A program made the position numbers and the translations under genes. A stretch of 54,814 bases of DNA, taken from a virus. Each line of letters begins with the position of its first letter. Position 1 is the stretch's first letter. Positions 17,004-25,725 of this stretch are shown piece after piece. The notes under the pieces were generated by a model. That model was not told the origin of the DNA. It did no database searches and worked only from the letters and a program-made list of their open reading frames with translations. The DNA lies in the IMG/VR virus record IMGVR_UViG_3300042888_002965, positions 1-54,814 of that record, one strand, 5' to 3'.

Positions 17004-19460
17004 TTAAAGTGCTTCTGGTGTTTCTTCTTCAAATTCTGCTGCTGCTGCTTCTCCGCCTTCTTCTCCACCTTCAGGTGCTGGTTCTTCACCGCCTCCGGCT
17101 TCTCCACCTGGAAAGTCTCCACCACCTCCGCCTCCGGCTGCTGGTTCTGCTGCTGGTGCTCCAAACTCTTCTCCACCTGGTTCTTCACCAGTTGTAATCG
17201 GTCCGTTTTTAAGAAGATCGTTTATCTTATCTAACGCTTGTTGGTATTCTGCTAATTTATCTAAATAGTATTTTTTACCTTCAATTTGTGCTTCAAATCC
17301 TTTACCCATCCATTTAATATTGAATGATTGACCATTTTTAAGATCAACTGCGAATGTGGAAGGTTTTGGTACTACCCATCTTACATCTGTTACAAATTCT
17401 GGATATTCTTGTGTGAATAAAGATACTAATGCTTTTTTAACTGTAGGAAATTTTCCTAGTATTTCTTCTGTAGATGTTTTAAGAACTGCTCCTTCTTCCT
17501 CTTGAAGAATTTCAACGTATGCTTCTAGCATTATTTCTTTTAGTTCTTTTTTAGAGATTGCATTTTTTACGTTTCCTAATTCATCTGTAAAAGCATCCAT
17601 TAAGTCATTAAACTTAGAAGGATCTTTCATTACAGATTTAATTTTATCTCTTTTTTCAGTATCTGATAGTTTAGGGTTTCTAATCCATCCTCTAGCATCT
17701 GCAGCCTGCATTGGGTCTTTAAATAAATCTTTTATTGCTCCTTCTGACAGTTTTTTAGAAACAACATCTCTTCTGTGTTTTAGGTACTTATCTGTTTTAT
17801 CGACTTTTCCGTCATTGTTAATATCGTCATCCTCTTTTCCTACTGCATCTAATGCTTCATTTTTGTTTGACATATAAGCTGCTATGGCCATTTGCCTTTT
17901 CTTCTCTGCTGATTTTCCTTTAAATTGAGGAGCATCTGATTTTTTGAAGTCTTTTATGTATGTTTCCGGTTTAGATTTAGGCCCTAGTTTTTCTGCTACT
18001 ACACCTTCTTTAAAAGGTCTTGGACAAGGTGTACCCTTAACATGGGTATGTCCACATCTTCCGCAATATGTAGCTTTCTTTTCATTTAGTACTGCTTCTG
18101 CTACTTCACTTTCATAGTCATCATCGTAATCATCTTCTGGTGAATCACAAGCTTCTAAATCCCATTGAAGTCTTTGTTTTAACTCTCTAGCTGAGTCTCC
18201 TGGGTAGTCTTTTTTAAGCCTAGCAAGTATTTGTGGATCGTATATCATAGAGTCTGCTATATCGTAAGCAAATTCTGTACTACCTGCATCATCAATTGCT
18301 CCTTGTAAGATCTTTCTATACTGTGCTTCTGAATAAGGACGAACTCCTTGAGGTTTTATCTCTCTTGGCTTTCTTTCTCTTGGCTGTTTATCAAAGATTC
18401 CCGGGTTATCTTGTTCTATTCTCTTTCTTGTAAAAGTTCTAACTGTTCCTCCTTGGTCTCTTCCTGTAATTGTTTCGTTATCTCCTTTAATACTTGTATA
18501 GTTACCTAAACCGTTTATCTTAAATGAGATTTCATCTAATGTTACTGCTAATGTAACAGGTGCTTGGTCTTCTTCTGAGTGTAGATATCCTGCTGCTGCA
18601 TCTAGGTAATCTTCTGCTTTGGTTAGTTTAGATTGAACCCATGCATCTAATTGCTCATCGTCTCCTATTATATCCATTAACTTACTTGCATTGGATTGAA
18701 TGGATTTTAATTGTGCTTGTGCCATTGAAGATTCATCATCTGACTGTAAGTGATCATCTTCGTAGATAGGCTGTTCTGCTTGACCGAATTCGTTATCTAC
18801 TGGTTCTCCAACGTACTTTTTCATTGCATCACTTAGTTTATCTTCTAGGTCAGGAGCCGGTAGAGAGACAGTATTACCCTGTGTAATCACAAAGTCTACT
18901 AGTTCCATTGATTCGTTTCCTAGGTTTAAGATAATGGCTGTTCCTTCTGGGTTTAGGTTGAATTTAAAAGTGTCTACTCCTTTATCATTTCCATATTCAA
19001 CATGAATGTTAAACTTATCTGGTCTTAGTCCTGTTAGTTTTATTTTTACAACTTCATCTCCTTGTGCTCTAAGAACTTTTAAAAGAGATTTAGCAACTGT
19101 TTTACCAACTGCTGCTGATTCTTCTGTAGTATATTTTCTTACTTCTTCTTTTATTCTCTTAACCCCAACTGTTGCATGATCTATGTTTGGATCTGTCTTT
19201 ATGTTTTGAATAGTTTCTTCATCTGATGGATCTACTTTAAGTACTTTGTCAGGTACGTTTCCTTTATAGGAAAGTGTAGCAGGAACCGTAGTCTCTTTTA
19301 ATAAGGTTGAAAGATTGTTTTTTACCTCTTTCAATCGTTTGATTTGCTCTTGAATTACTCCTTGCTCAGATTTTGAACCTTTAGTTTTTCTTAGAGTATC
19401 AATTGCTGATTCTACTTGTAAAAGTTTTTTTGAAAGTTCTGTTTTTGTATATTTTGCCAT
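17004..19460 (-). CDS. Large modular acidic protein with Cys cluster and EF-hand-like loop
   Basis: 818 residues. The start is a coiled coil (1-55) and the middle mixed alpha/beta. A Cys cluster, [15 protein letters not shown] (C466, C469, C479), could bind zinc. The stretch [17 protein letters not shown] (about 544-560) looks like a calcium-binding EF-hand/dockerin loop. A helix [20 protein letters not shown] follows, and a low-complexity tail (about 745-818) is made of Gly, Glu, Pro and Ala. The [18 protein letters not shown] and KYLKHRRD modules recur, as far as I recall, in marine T4-like phage structural proteins. A packaged or core protein is likely. Function unknown. Confidence 0.65.
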   Translation of the reverse strand: MAKYTKTELSKKLLQVESAIDTLRKTKGSKSEQGVIQEQIKRLKEVKNNLSTLLKETTVPATLSYKGNVPDKVLKVDPSDEETIQNIKTDPNIDHATVGVKRIKEEVRKYTTEESAAVGKTVAKSLLKVLRAQGDEVVKIKLTGLRPDKFNIHVEYGNDKGVDTFKFNLNPEGTAIILNLGNESMELVDFVITQGNTVSLPAPDLEDKLSDAMKKYVGEPVDNEFGQAEQPIYEDDHLQSDDESSMAQAQLKSIQSNASKLMDIIGDDEQLDAWVQSKLTKAEDYLDAAAGYLHSEEDQAPVTLAVTLDEISFKINGLGNYTSIKGDNETITGRDQGGTVRTFTRKRIEQDNPGIFDKQPRERKPREIKPQGVRPYSEAQYRKILQGAIDDAGSTEFAYDIADSMIYDPQILARLKKDYPGDSARELKQRLQWDLEACDSPEDDYDDDYESEVAEAVLNEKKATYCGRCGHTHVKGTPCPRPFKEGVVAEKLGPKSKPETYIKDFKKSDAPQFKGKSAEKKRQMAIAAYMSNKNEALDAVGKEDDDINNDGKVDKTDKYLKHRRDVVSKKLSEGAIKDLFKDPMQAADARGWIRNPKLSDTEKRDKIKSVMKDPSKFNDLMDAFTDELGNVKNAISKKELKEIMLEAYVEILQEEEGAVLKTSTEEILGKFPTVKKALVSLFTQEYPEFVTDVRWVVPKPSTFAVDLKNGQSFNIKWMGKGFEAQIEGKKYYLDKLAEYQQALDKINDLLKNGPITTGEEPGGEEFGAPAAEPAAGGGGGGDFPGGEAGGGEEPAPEGGEEGGEAAAAEFEEETPEAL

Positions 19461-19495
19461 CTTCTAAAGATATGAATTTATTTTCTATTAATCTA

Positions 19496-19924
19496 CTATT
19501 TGCAATGATAATTTAGGTATCTTTGTAATGCTTTTCCGTAATGAGTACCCTTATCTTCTAATGCTGAATGTGCTGTTCTTACTTTTGTACAGGACAGTTT
19601 ACCTAACCTATCTTTTAAGATACCTGGTTGAACAGGATCGTGTACTCCTTCTTCTATTTTTTTTAAATCATCGTAATATGTAGGATTCTCGTAAACATGG
19701 TCAAATGCTATTTCCATAGCAATATCCAAATCTGTTGTATGTTCTGATTCTACTTTTACCCCTTTTATTATCTGCTTTATAATCTCATCGAGAGGTAGTT
19801 TATGCATTTTAGCTAAATCTCCTACTGTAGCATACTGAGCTAGTCCTCCTGGGATGTTATTAGGAGCAGTTGTAGAGGCATCTAATGCTTCTCTAACTAG
19901 TTGTATAAGTTTAGACTTCTGCAT
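19496..19924 (-). CDS. DUF5661-like protein
   Basis: 142 residues from the preferred start MQKSKLIQLVREALDAS; an upstream in-frame ATG would add 15 residues but lies well inside the preceding gene. The core GVKVESEHTTDLDIAMEIAF followed by DHVYENPTYYDDLKKIE (about residues 55-91) matches the pattern I know as DUF5661 (VE.EHT....A.EIA.DH..E.P.YY..L). No enzymatic role is established for this family. The amphipathic start resembles MKRSE-type starts elsewhere in the genome. Overlaps the preceding gene by 14 nt. Confidence 0.65.
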   Translation of the reverse strand: MQKSKLIQLVREALDASTTAPNNIPGGLAQYATVGDLAKMHKLPLDEIIKQIIKGVKVESEHTTDLDIAMEIAFDHVYENPTYYDDLKKIEEGVHDPVQPGILKDRLGKLSCTKVRTAHSALEDKGTHYGKALQRYLNYHCK

Positions 19925-20171
19925 TATCTTCTTCAGGCATTGGTTCCCACCAGTTACAGCAGTATTCATCTGCAGGATAGGGTATTTCCTCTACCTCAGA
20001 CCACTTCTTCCAGTATTTACTTGTACATAGGTTCCCTTCTTCAGTCCAGTATTCGCAATTTGCGCACATGGAACCTCCTTTGGTAACTCTCATTCCAGCT
20101 TGATGTGATTCTGGTAAGACTAGTTCACCTGGTCCTCCGTAATTCTCGTGAAGTACTTTTAGTAGTTTCAT
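19911..20171 (-). CDS. Small four-cysteine protein
   Basis: 86 residues from MKLLKVLHENYGGPGEL. This ATG lies 1 nt after the stop of the preceding small gene, so it is preferred over a farther upstream start. Cysteines are spaced as MCANCEYW, then NLCTSKYW, then YCCNWWE (residues about 35-75). The spacing and flanking aromatics suggest a metal or iron-sulfur site, somewhat like high-potential iron-sulfur proteins, but that comparison is tentative. It lies in the run of small genes that precedes the large head protein. Confidence 0.65.
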   Translation of the reverse strand: MKLLKVLHENYGGPGELVLPESHQAGMRVTKGGSMCANCEYWTEEGNLCTSKYWKKWSEVEEIPYPADEYCCNWWEPMPEEDNAEV

Positions 20172-20172
20172 A

Positions 20173-20313
20173 CTATCCTTGTCCGTTATAAAGCTTCTTA
20201 TAGTTCTTAGAAGATTTAAGTTTTGAAGTCTTGCATTTTGCATGTACTCCCGGTCTTGCTACTTTAGGTTTATCTACCTTAGTTGTTGATGGAGCTGATT
20301 TTACTTTTGCCAT
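20173..20313 (-). CDS. Small basic protein (46 aa)
   Basis: 46 residues, starting MAKVKSAPSTTKVDKPKVAR and ending KNYKKLYNGQG, with 13 Lys or Arg. The RPGVHAK.KTSK....NYKK pattern is one I recall from short proteins of other phages. A class B motif lies 27 nt upstream, the stop is 1 nt before the next ATG, and the reading frame is fully open over its length. A nucleic-acid-binding or packaged basic protein is plausible. The 41-aa protein at 27.3 kb begins in a similar way (MAKVSHSSPQKTRT). Confidence 0.62.
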   Translation of the reverse strand: MAKVKSAPSTTKVDKPKVARPGVHAKCKTSKLKSSKNYKKLYNGQG

Positions 20314-20340
20314 AAGTCGAACACTATTTACTGTTTAAAA

Positions 20341-20347
20341 ATAAATA
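20341..20347 (-). promoter_or_regulatory. Class B promoter motif
   Basis: TACTATTTATTTTTAAACAG on the minus strand, 27 nt before the ATG of the 46-aa gene. It would serve the small genes and the 818-aa gene downstream. Confidence 0.5.
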
Positions 20348-20361
20348 GTAAGAAAAACTTA

Positions 20362-20943
20362 TTACGAATCTATATGGCTTCTGATGTGTTTTAGGTACTC
20401 CTGAAGATTCTTGTTGGTTTGTTCTTTAAATCTAGAATCATCACTATTCCAATCCTCTACATCTCCTTGTTCAGTTACAAAAGTGTTTGTTGATTCTAAA
20501 CTATCAAAGACCCATTGCTCTACATCTCTAGCAAAAGCTTTCATACTCCCCTGCATCATATTCTTTTCATACGATTCATAAAGACCTGCTTTTCTTAGTT
20601 CTGCTTCGTAGTCAATCACGCAATCAAAACACATTTTATGTATCTTATACATTTTCTGTGCTAGATGGTGTTGCATTGATCCTTTACATTTTGGACATGC
20701 TAGGGGTACTTGCATTGCTTTCTTAGCTGCATCGAGTTTGGTGATGTTTTGTCTTAGTCCATTCCTAATAGTCCAAGTTCTTCCACTCTCTTCCCAAATA
20801 TCTCCCTCTGTATATGCTACATGTGCTTTGGCATATCCTACACCGTCAACTGTCTTTGCTGAGAAGTCTTTATTGACTAGGTTTCTAGCCCTGTTAACAT
20901 CTTTTGAGGTAAATTCTTTTTTAAGTAAGCTCTCCTTTGCCAT
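20362..20943 (-). CDS. Zinc-ribbon protein
   Basis: 193 residues from MAKESLLKKEFTSKDVNRAR. The ATG at 20943 is chosen over a TTG 6 nt upstream. Two Cys pairs, CPKCKGSM and MCFDCVIDYE (about residues 83-111), with His between them, look like a zinc-binding unit. The preceding segment GDIWEESGRTWTIRNGLRQN (about 47-66) looks like a conserved beta region. The C-terminal half is helical. It overlaps the HAD gene by 23 nt. A regulatory or RNA/DNA-binding role is possible but not shown. Confidence 0.62.
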   Translation of the reverse strand: MAKESLLKKEFTSKDVNRARNLVNKDFSAKTVDGVGYAKAHVAYTEGDIWEESGRTWTIRNGLRQNITKLDAAKKAMQVPLACPKCKGSMQHHLAQKMYKIHKMCFDCVIDYEAELRKAGLYESYEKNMMQGSMKAFARDVEQWVFDSLESTNTFVTEQGDVEDWNSDDSRFKEQTNKNLQEYLKHIRSHIDS

Positions 20944-21505
20944 AACCAAGTTCTTTTAATTCATTTATAACCGATGAAATATCTCCATCTTTACATTCTA
21001 TTGATATTCCCCCTTTAGCGGCAAATGCAGCTAGGTTAGAAGGTTTATCATCTATTAATATAGAGTTTTCATTTGCAAAATCCGACTTAGCATCTCCAAA
21101 TCTAAAAATTACTTCAGGAGCAGGTACTAGATTCTCTTTTACCCACAGTCTTTTTCCAAGTCTTGAAGTATTATCTCTTGAAGGAGATGTTAAAAGCTTT
21201 GGACCATAGGGTTGAATAAAGTCCCATAATGCTTTTCCATTTGGCATCCAAGGCATTTCAGACCAGAACTCTAATCCTATATGCTGATCAATAAATTTCC
21301 AGAATTCTTCCTGTCCCTCTATCTTTTCGAAGTGCTTAGGTCTTGTTACTTGTGCAATTGTTGCTTTTGAGTAGTATTTTGGCCCTTCTTTTCTTAAAAG
21401 AGTTATAAATCTCTTTTCAAAGTCTGTTAATACTCCGTCCATATCACAGTATATCTGATATGGTAGCTTTTCAGCTCCCAGTAATGTTACGATGCTTGTT
21501 TCCAT
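20921..21505 (-). CDS. HAD-superfamily phosphatase (5'-nucleotidase-like)
   Basis: 194 residues from METSIVTLLGAEKLPYQIYC, preferred over a TTG 12 nt upstream. HAD motif I is YCDMDGVLTDF (D21, D23), motif II is in KLLTSPSRDN, and motif III/IV is SILIDDKPSNLAAF. Length and motifs resemble bacterial and phage deoxyribonucleotidase-like or polynucleotide 3'-phosphatase-like HAD enzymes. A role in nucleotide salvage or in end-processing with the neighbouring nucleotidyltransferases can be imagined. The substrate cannot be told from sequence alone. Overlaps the metallopeptidase gene by 19 nt. Confidence 0.8.
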   Translation of the reverse strand: METSIVTLLGAEKLPYQIYCDMDGVLTDFEKRFITLLRKEGPKYYSKATIAQVTRPKHFEKIEGQEEFWKFIDQHIGLEFWSEMPWMPNGKALWDFIQPYGPKLLTSPSRDNTSRLGKRLWVKENLVPAPEVIFRFGDAKSDFANENSILIDDKPSNLAAFAAKGGISIECKDGDISSVINELKELGYGKGELT

Positions 21506-21861
21506 ATTGTCTCCCAATTTTCTTCTTCGTTATATGCTGCTACTTCGTATGGATGATTTGAATAATCGTATCCCATTCTATAATACCTGGTCATCCAAGA
21601 TGGTGACTGTAGGTAGTGTTGATATTCGTGAATAACCGTTCGTATTAGTTCCTCTAAGCTTCCTATGTTATTGTAGTATATTGTTATCTCATTGAATAAG
21701 TAACAATACTCTCCTTTTATGTCGTCTATAATATCTTTGCTTAGATATATGTGTGGAGAGGTTTGCTGATGTTTTGACAAACCATAGTGGTTCTCTACTT
21801 CAACTATGTACTTCTCTACATACTCAACGATCTGCTTCTTTGTAACCTTTGTTTTTTTCAT
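21487..21861 (-). CDS. Zincin-like metallopeptidase (stand-alone)
   Basis: 124 residues. Contains IRTVIHEYQHYLQS with the HExxH zinc motif (H78, E79, H82) and, 24 residues later, NHPYEVAAY with E106 as a candidate third zinc ligand. This is a compact gluzincin-like layout. No signal peptide or membrane segment, so the target is probably cytoplasmic. The same kind of motif occurs at the C-terminus of the adjacent 695-aa fusion. It may be a host-takeover or maturation peptidase, or an inactive relic. Starts 14 nt after the fusion gene. Confidence 0.7.
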   Translation of the reverse strand: MKKTKVTKKQIVEYVEKYIVEVENHYGLSKHQQTSPHIYLSKDIIDDIKGEYCYLFNEITIYYNNIGSLEELIRTVIHEYQHYLQSPSWMTRYYRMGYDYSNHPYEVAAYNEEENWETIWKQAS

Positions 21862-21875
21862 AACCTTTTTTATTT

Positions 21876-23963
21876 TTATTTACTTTTTACTCCGTCTTCC
21901 CAGTTTCTGAAGGTTATATTACCTCTTAGGTAAGCTTCTTTTTCTATTTCCTGTAGGTTTGAGTCTTCATTTGTATTGGTAGTAGCTGCTAATCCTTCAA
22001 GTCTTCCTTCAATATTCTGAATATGATGTATCATTTCATGTGTAAAGGATCTACAAACATCTTTAGGATGTCTTCCAAGTACATATAGAATTACTTCCTT
22101 ATTATTTGGATTGTAATAAGCTGTTCTACCGAAGAAGTTATTGGCTTGATCTTCATCGTACCTTACTTTTACCTCTGGTAGTGGTTGTATATTCATACCT
22201 TCATCAAGCATATACTCTAAAATAGATGCTATGTATGGAGTGTAGTTAAATTTTTCTTGCTCTACTGACTCCGGTAGGTGTTTTTGATAAGGGGTTTGAT
22301 CAAAGCTTACATCTGAGTATGTCTTAACGTAAATGTCAATTCTATCCTGATTAAATACTACTGTAAATTTATCTGAATCTACTGTTTGTCTTAGTTGATT
22401 GAATAGGTCTAGTAAGTCTGCTCTATCTTTAGACGGAATAGCTCCTGATGCAGCTATTGGTGTTCCTGATGATCCTTCTTTTACTACTTTTTTCTTAGTT
22501 TCTTTTGGAAAAAAGCTTTCAAATACATTATCAACAGCAGTTAGCATTTTATCTTCGATTGAATCCTCTTTTTGTGGTGCTACAATATCTACGATTGCTT
22601 GTTTATCTTCTTTAGATATTACTTTTGGAATCCATTTACCTGATAATAAGAACTCTTCTGACTTTCTAATATCAGTTGCTGAGAATTTACTGTCTTCTTT
22701 GTCTACAATTATAGGAAGTTCTTTTACTTCTACGTTTTTATAGTTACCTTTTACTTTACCTTTTTCTATTCCTGAGAATTTACCCATTTCATCAGCCATA
22801 GCTCCTGTAATAATTCTTGTTACTTTGTCTTGATTTGCATCAATCCATTCGTATATGTCTAATACAGGTGTTACTCTACTGATCTGAATCTCTACTGGTA
22901 CATTTATGTATTTTGCATAGATCTCCCAAATTGCTTTTGATTGTTCTGCTGTAATTTTTACTCCTTCTCTAATTTTAGGTCCAATAAAGATTACAATCTT
23001 ATCTGCTTGAGTGGATAAAAACTTAGCATTCTCAAAGTGAGCAAGGTGCGGTGGTTTAAATCCTCCTGCATATAAAGCTACTACTTCTGATCCGTCATCT
23101 AAAGCTTCAGCAAGTGTTTGTGCTACTTTTTCAAGTGCATCTTCTTTACCTTTTCCTTTAGCTGTTCCTACTTCTCCTGATTTAACAGTTACCATTGATT
23201 TGAATATCCCTGCTATTCTATTTTTAGATCTAGCATTTGTAAGTCTTCTTGCAATATCATCTAATAGGTCTTCAAAAGACCCGTCAATGCTAAAATTCTT
23301 AAATAAAATTTTAATGGTTCCCCAACTTGTTGTTGACCAAACTTCTTCTCTCGCTATCTCTCTAAAGCCTTCTAGTTTTACTTTTCTTAAGGACAGTTTT
23401 ACTGATGATAAATTGAATTCGTATTCTTCTCCTTTTTCAAGTTTAGGTATATTTGAAATACCCATTCTTCTAAATACTTCTTCAGGATTTTCTTCCAATA
23501 GAATTACTTTTGCTAGTCCTATTAGTAGTCCTTGCTTTTCAGCCGGTAGGTCTAAGAATGATCCTTTAAAAGCATGCTCTTCTTCTGTAAGAGAAATGAT
23601 GTTATCCACTTGAATAAACTCATTTTCTTTTCCTACAATTGGATAGAGTACTGAGATTAGTTCTCCTGAGTTATAATATCTCCTTCCTGTGTACTTTTCT
23701 GATTTAAAAGGTACAATTACGTCTTGCGGTAGAGCTAAAGCTGCATCGATAAGTCTTTGTTTTACTTCTCTCTTATCGTCTCCTTCAAACCATACAATGA
23801 TATCTAAGTCTCCAAAGTCAGCTTTAGAACCTGCCTTAACAGATCCTGATAGAGAAGCTTTCTTAAAGCCTGGTATTTTACTTAGAACTTCTTCTACGTA
23901 TTTATTGAATGTATTATGTACATCTCCTCTTTCTATTCTATTTCCTCCTGCTACTCCACTCAT
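21876..23963 (-). CDS. Tri-domain Pol-beta nucleotidyltransferase / HIGH-type nucleotidyltransferase / zincin fusion
   Basis: 695 residues, apparently three enzyme-like domains. Residues 1-125: a Pol-beta-type nucleotidyltransferase with LSGSVKAGSKADFGDLDIIV (G40 S41, D52, D54) and a third acid in FIQVD (D120). Residues about 295-440: a HIGH-superfamily nucleotidyltransferase, ALYAGGFKPPHLAHF (H306, H309) and the C-terminal motif FSATDIRKS (428-434), as in NMN or phosphopantetheine adenylyltransferases. Residues about 540-695: a zincin with RSFTHEMIHHIQN (H642, E643, H646) and downstream Glu. The ATG overlaps the upstream nucleotidyltransferase stop (TAATG). Phage proteins with the GGFKPPH domain are known to me; substrates are not. 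Confidence 0.8.
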   Translation of the reverse strand: MSGVAGGNRIERGDVHNTFNKYVEEVLSKIPGFKKASLSGSVKAGSKADFGDLDIIVWFEGDDKREVKQRLIDAALALPQDVIVPFKSEKYTGRRYYNSGELISVLYPIVGKENEFIQVDNIISLTEEEHAFKGSFLDLPAEKQGLLIGLAKVILLEENPEEVFRRMGISNIPKLEKGEEYEFNLSSVKLSLRKVKLEGFREIAREEVWSTTSWGTIKILFKNFSIDGSFEDLLDDIARRLTNARSKNRIAGIFKSMVTVKSGEVGTAKGKGKEDALEKVAQTLAEALDDGSEVVALYAGGFKPPHLAHFENAKFLSTQADKIVIFIGPKIREGVKITAEQSKAIWEIYAKYINVPVEIQISRVTPVLDIYEWIDANQDKVTRIITGAMADEMGKFSGIEKGKVKGNYKNVEVKELPIIVDKEDSKFSATDIRKSEEFLLSGKWIPKVISKEDKQAIVDIVAPQKEDSIEDKMLTAVDNVFESFFPKETKKKVVKEGSSGTPIAASGAIPSKDRADLLDLFNQLRQTVDSDKFTVVFNQDRIDIYVKTYSDVSFDQTPYQKHLPESVEQEKFNYTPYIASILEYMLDEGMNIQPLPEVKVRYDEDQANNFFGRTAYYNPNNKEVILYVLGRHPKDVCRSFTHEMIHHIQNIEGRLEGLAATTNTNEDSNLQEIEKEAYLRGNITFRNWEDGVKSK

Positions 23964-24871
23964 TATGCTCTGTATTGTATTAAGTTTGAATTATCTGGTA
24001 AGAATTTACCTTTTAGTCCTAATCTTTCTTGATTTTCTATCCAATATGACTGTAAATCTTCCGGTATATCTGCTCTTGTTGAATCTAATATCTTAAGATA
24101 AGTATCATAAACAGCATGCAAATCTTGTTCAGATAAGCCTGCTTCTAGTGTTTCTATCAACTTAAAATAGTCTCCTATTGTATCTCGATCTAAATTTAAA
24201 CCATATAACTGGTTTAGTAGGTCGATTGCTTGTTGAGGTGTATTGGCTACTATCTCTTGTGTTTCTTTACTCTTTACTCCATAGTTGTGAGAGAATGTAT
24301 ACCCTTTGTGAGAGAATAAAGATACAAGTAACTGTGTTCTATGAAGACCTTTTACGTTTCCTGAGTAAGTGGCTGAGTGATAAGCAAATGAAAGCCAATC
24401 TACATCTCCTACATTTACATCTATTTGAACGTTTTGACCTACTACTTCGTTATTCTCATCATACTGAGGGAATAAAAGAAATAAAGCTCCTGCTCCTGAT
24501 CCTTTTACATCTGCTATAATCTCTGTATCAGCCTCTAACACTTTCTGTGCTACTGCTACAATTACAGCTCTTTTCATCAACTGATCATCAGAAGAGGTTC
24601 TAGCTCTTTTCTTAAATCCTTCAAATAAAGCTTGAACGTGTTTCTCATCCAGACCCCAATCATTTATATCATCAAAGGATGACCCGGCAAGTGCTAGGTC
24701 AATATCCCCTGAATAATCTTTTTTCCCTACAGATCCTAGAGTTTTCATCTCTCTAAAGAATGGTTCTGCTTTTGGAAATATTGTTTTGAACTGCTTAAAG
24801 AACTCTAATAGAGTTGGTTTAATATGCTCTTTTTTTATTGGTGCTGTACTATCGAATACGTTTCCTCCCAT
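23963..24871 (-). CDS. Pol-beta-type nucleotidyltransferase
   Basis: 302 residues. TLGSVGKKDYSGDIDLAL (G46 S47, D56, D58) and the third acidic position in VQIDVNVGDVDW (D151) form the catalytic set of the Pol-beta/CCA nucleotidyltransferase superfamily. The N-terminal start is NVFDSTAPIKKEHIKPTLLE. A C-terminal helical half (about 205-302) may bind the substrate. First gene of an early-type unit with a class A promoter, directly coupled to the fusion gene. It could transfer a nucleotide to RNA or protein; the acceptor is unknown. Confidence 0.75.
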   Translation of the reverse strand: MGGNVFDSTAPIKKEHIKPTLLEFFKQFKTIFPKAEPFFREMKTLGSVGKKDYSGDIDLALAGSSFDDINDWGLDEKHVQALFEGFKKRARTSSDDQLMKRAVIVAVAQKVLEADTEIIADVKGSGAGALFLLFPQYDENNEVVGQNVQIDVNVGDVDWLSFAYHSATYSGNVKGLHRTQLLVSLFSHKGYTFSHNYGVKSKETQEIVANTPQQAIDLLNQLYGLNLDRDTIGDYFKLIETLEAGLSEQDLHAVYDTYLKILDSTRADIPEDLQSYWIENQERLGLKGKFLPDNSNLIQYRA

Positions 24872-24888
24872 GTTACTTTTTATTTACC

Positions 24889-24919
24889 TAAAGATACGCA
24901 CAATATTTCTATTATGCAA
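24889..24919 (-). promoter_or_regulatory. Class A promoter, nucleotidyltransferase unit
   Basis: Minus strand: TTG (24917-24919), exactly 20 bp, then TATCTTTA (24889-24896) followed by GG. It lies 17 nt before the ATG at 24871. The layout matches the Bacteroidota -33/-7 promoter (TTTG, TAnnTTTG). Confidence 0.75.
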
Positions 24920-24931
24920 CTATTATATTAA

Positions 24932-24938
24932 ATAAATA
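24932..24938 (-). promoter_or_regulatory. Possible class B promoter motif
   Basis: TACTATTTATTTAATATAAT on the minus strand, 60 nt before the ATG at 24871 and just upstream of the class A -33 element. It may give a second, late start for the same unit. Confidence 0.4.
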
Positions 24939-24941
24939 GTA

Positions 24942-25724
24942 CTAAAGTTTGATAGTGGTTGGATATGAGGTAAACTTAGGCTCTGTTGTTGGATGCTCTA
25001 TCTCGTATAGTTTATAGATCAATTTGAATAATTCAAAGTTCTTTTCTATATCATCTATTACTTTTAATTCCCATCCTTTACCCTGTATCTTTTTACCGGC
25101 TTTATCAGCTCCTCTTGTTGATGCTTTCAACCAAAGAATAGCTGTTCTATCAATCTTAATACCTTTTACTTCTTCAATTGATTTAGCATAAGCTGCCAAT
25201 TGTAAGTCATATGATTTATGTAGGTGATTTGATGTTTTGAAGTCAATAAGCCAATTCTCTCCGTTCATCGATACAACTATATCAGCTGTTCCGGCATACT
25301 TGTGAGTATCTGAGTAAGTAAATTCTTCTGTGAAGATTAGTACAGGCTTTGCTACTTCCCAAAACTCTTTGAACTTCATAATCATACTCCATACTAGTTC
25401 ATTGTATCGGGCATTACCGTAATCATCCATCCATTGGATTTCTTTACCTTCTAATAACTCTTCGATTGCATTGTGAGTTTGGGTACCTTCATCTCCGGCT
25501 CTTCTCATTATAATGTCTGAGTTGTGACCTACATCTTTCAACCAAGATTCAAAGAACTTATTCTTTGGCATGTATTGTAAAATTGATGTAACTGAAGGGT
25601 AGTATACTCCTTCTGATCTTTGATAAACCCTTCTGTCTAAGAAGTTAATCTGTTTAAGTTCAGGTTTAAAATCTAACCTCTTCTTAGCATGTTCTGACAA
25701 AACATTCTGTCCTTTTTGTATCAT
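24942..25724 (-). CDS. RecB/Cas4-type PD-(D/E)XK exonuclease
   Basis: 260 residues from MIQKGQNVLSEHAKKRLDFK. This ATG lies 1 nt after the primase stop, so it is chosen over an upstream start buried in the primase gene. Motifs of the RecB-like nuclease family: a His in EGTQTHNAIEELLEG (H84), KYAGTADIVV (D148), the core ENWLIDFKTS (D161, K163) and QLAAYA (Q175). Likely role: DNA end processing in replication or recombination, or degradation of host DNA. Co-transcribed with primase from a class A promoter. Confidence 0.82.
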   Translation of the reverse strand: MIQKGQNVLSEHAKKRLDFKPELKQINFLDRRVYQRSEGVYYPSVTSILQYMPKNKFFESWLKDVGHNSDIIMRRAGDEGTQTHNAIEELLEGKEIQWMDDYGNARYNELVWSMIMKFKEFWEVAKPVLIFTEEFTYSDTHKYAGTADIVVSMNGENWLIDFKTSNHLHKSYDLQLAAYAKSIEEVKGIKIDRTAILWLKASTRGADKAGKKIQGKGWELKVIDDIEKNFELFKLIYKLYEIEHPTTEPKFTSYPTTIKL

Positions 25725-25725
25725 A

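Noticed and set aside
16988-17188. 66-codon frame rich in Gln, Lys and Glu overlapping the 818-aa gene end
   Set aside because: It is the out-of-frame reading of the repetitive Gly/Glu/Ala tail of the real gene.
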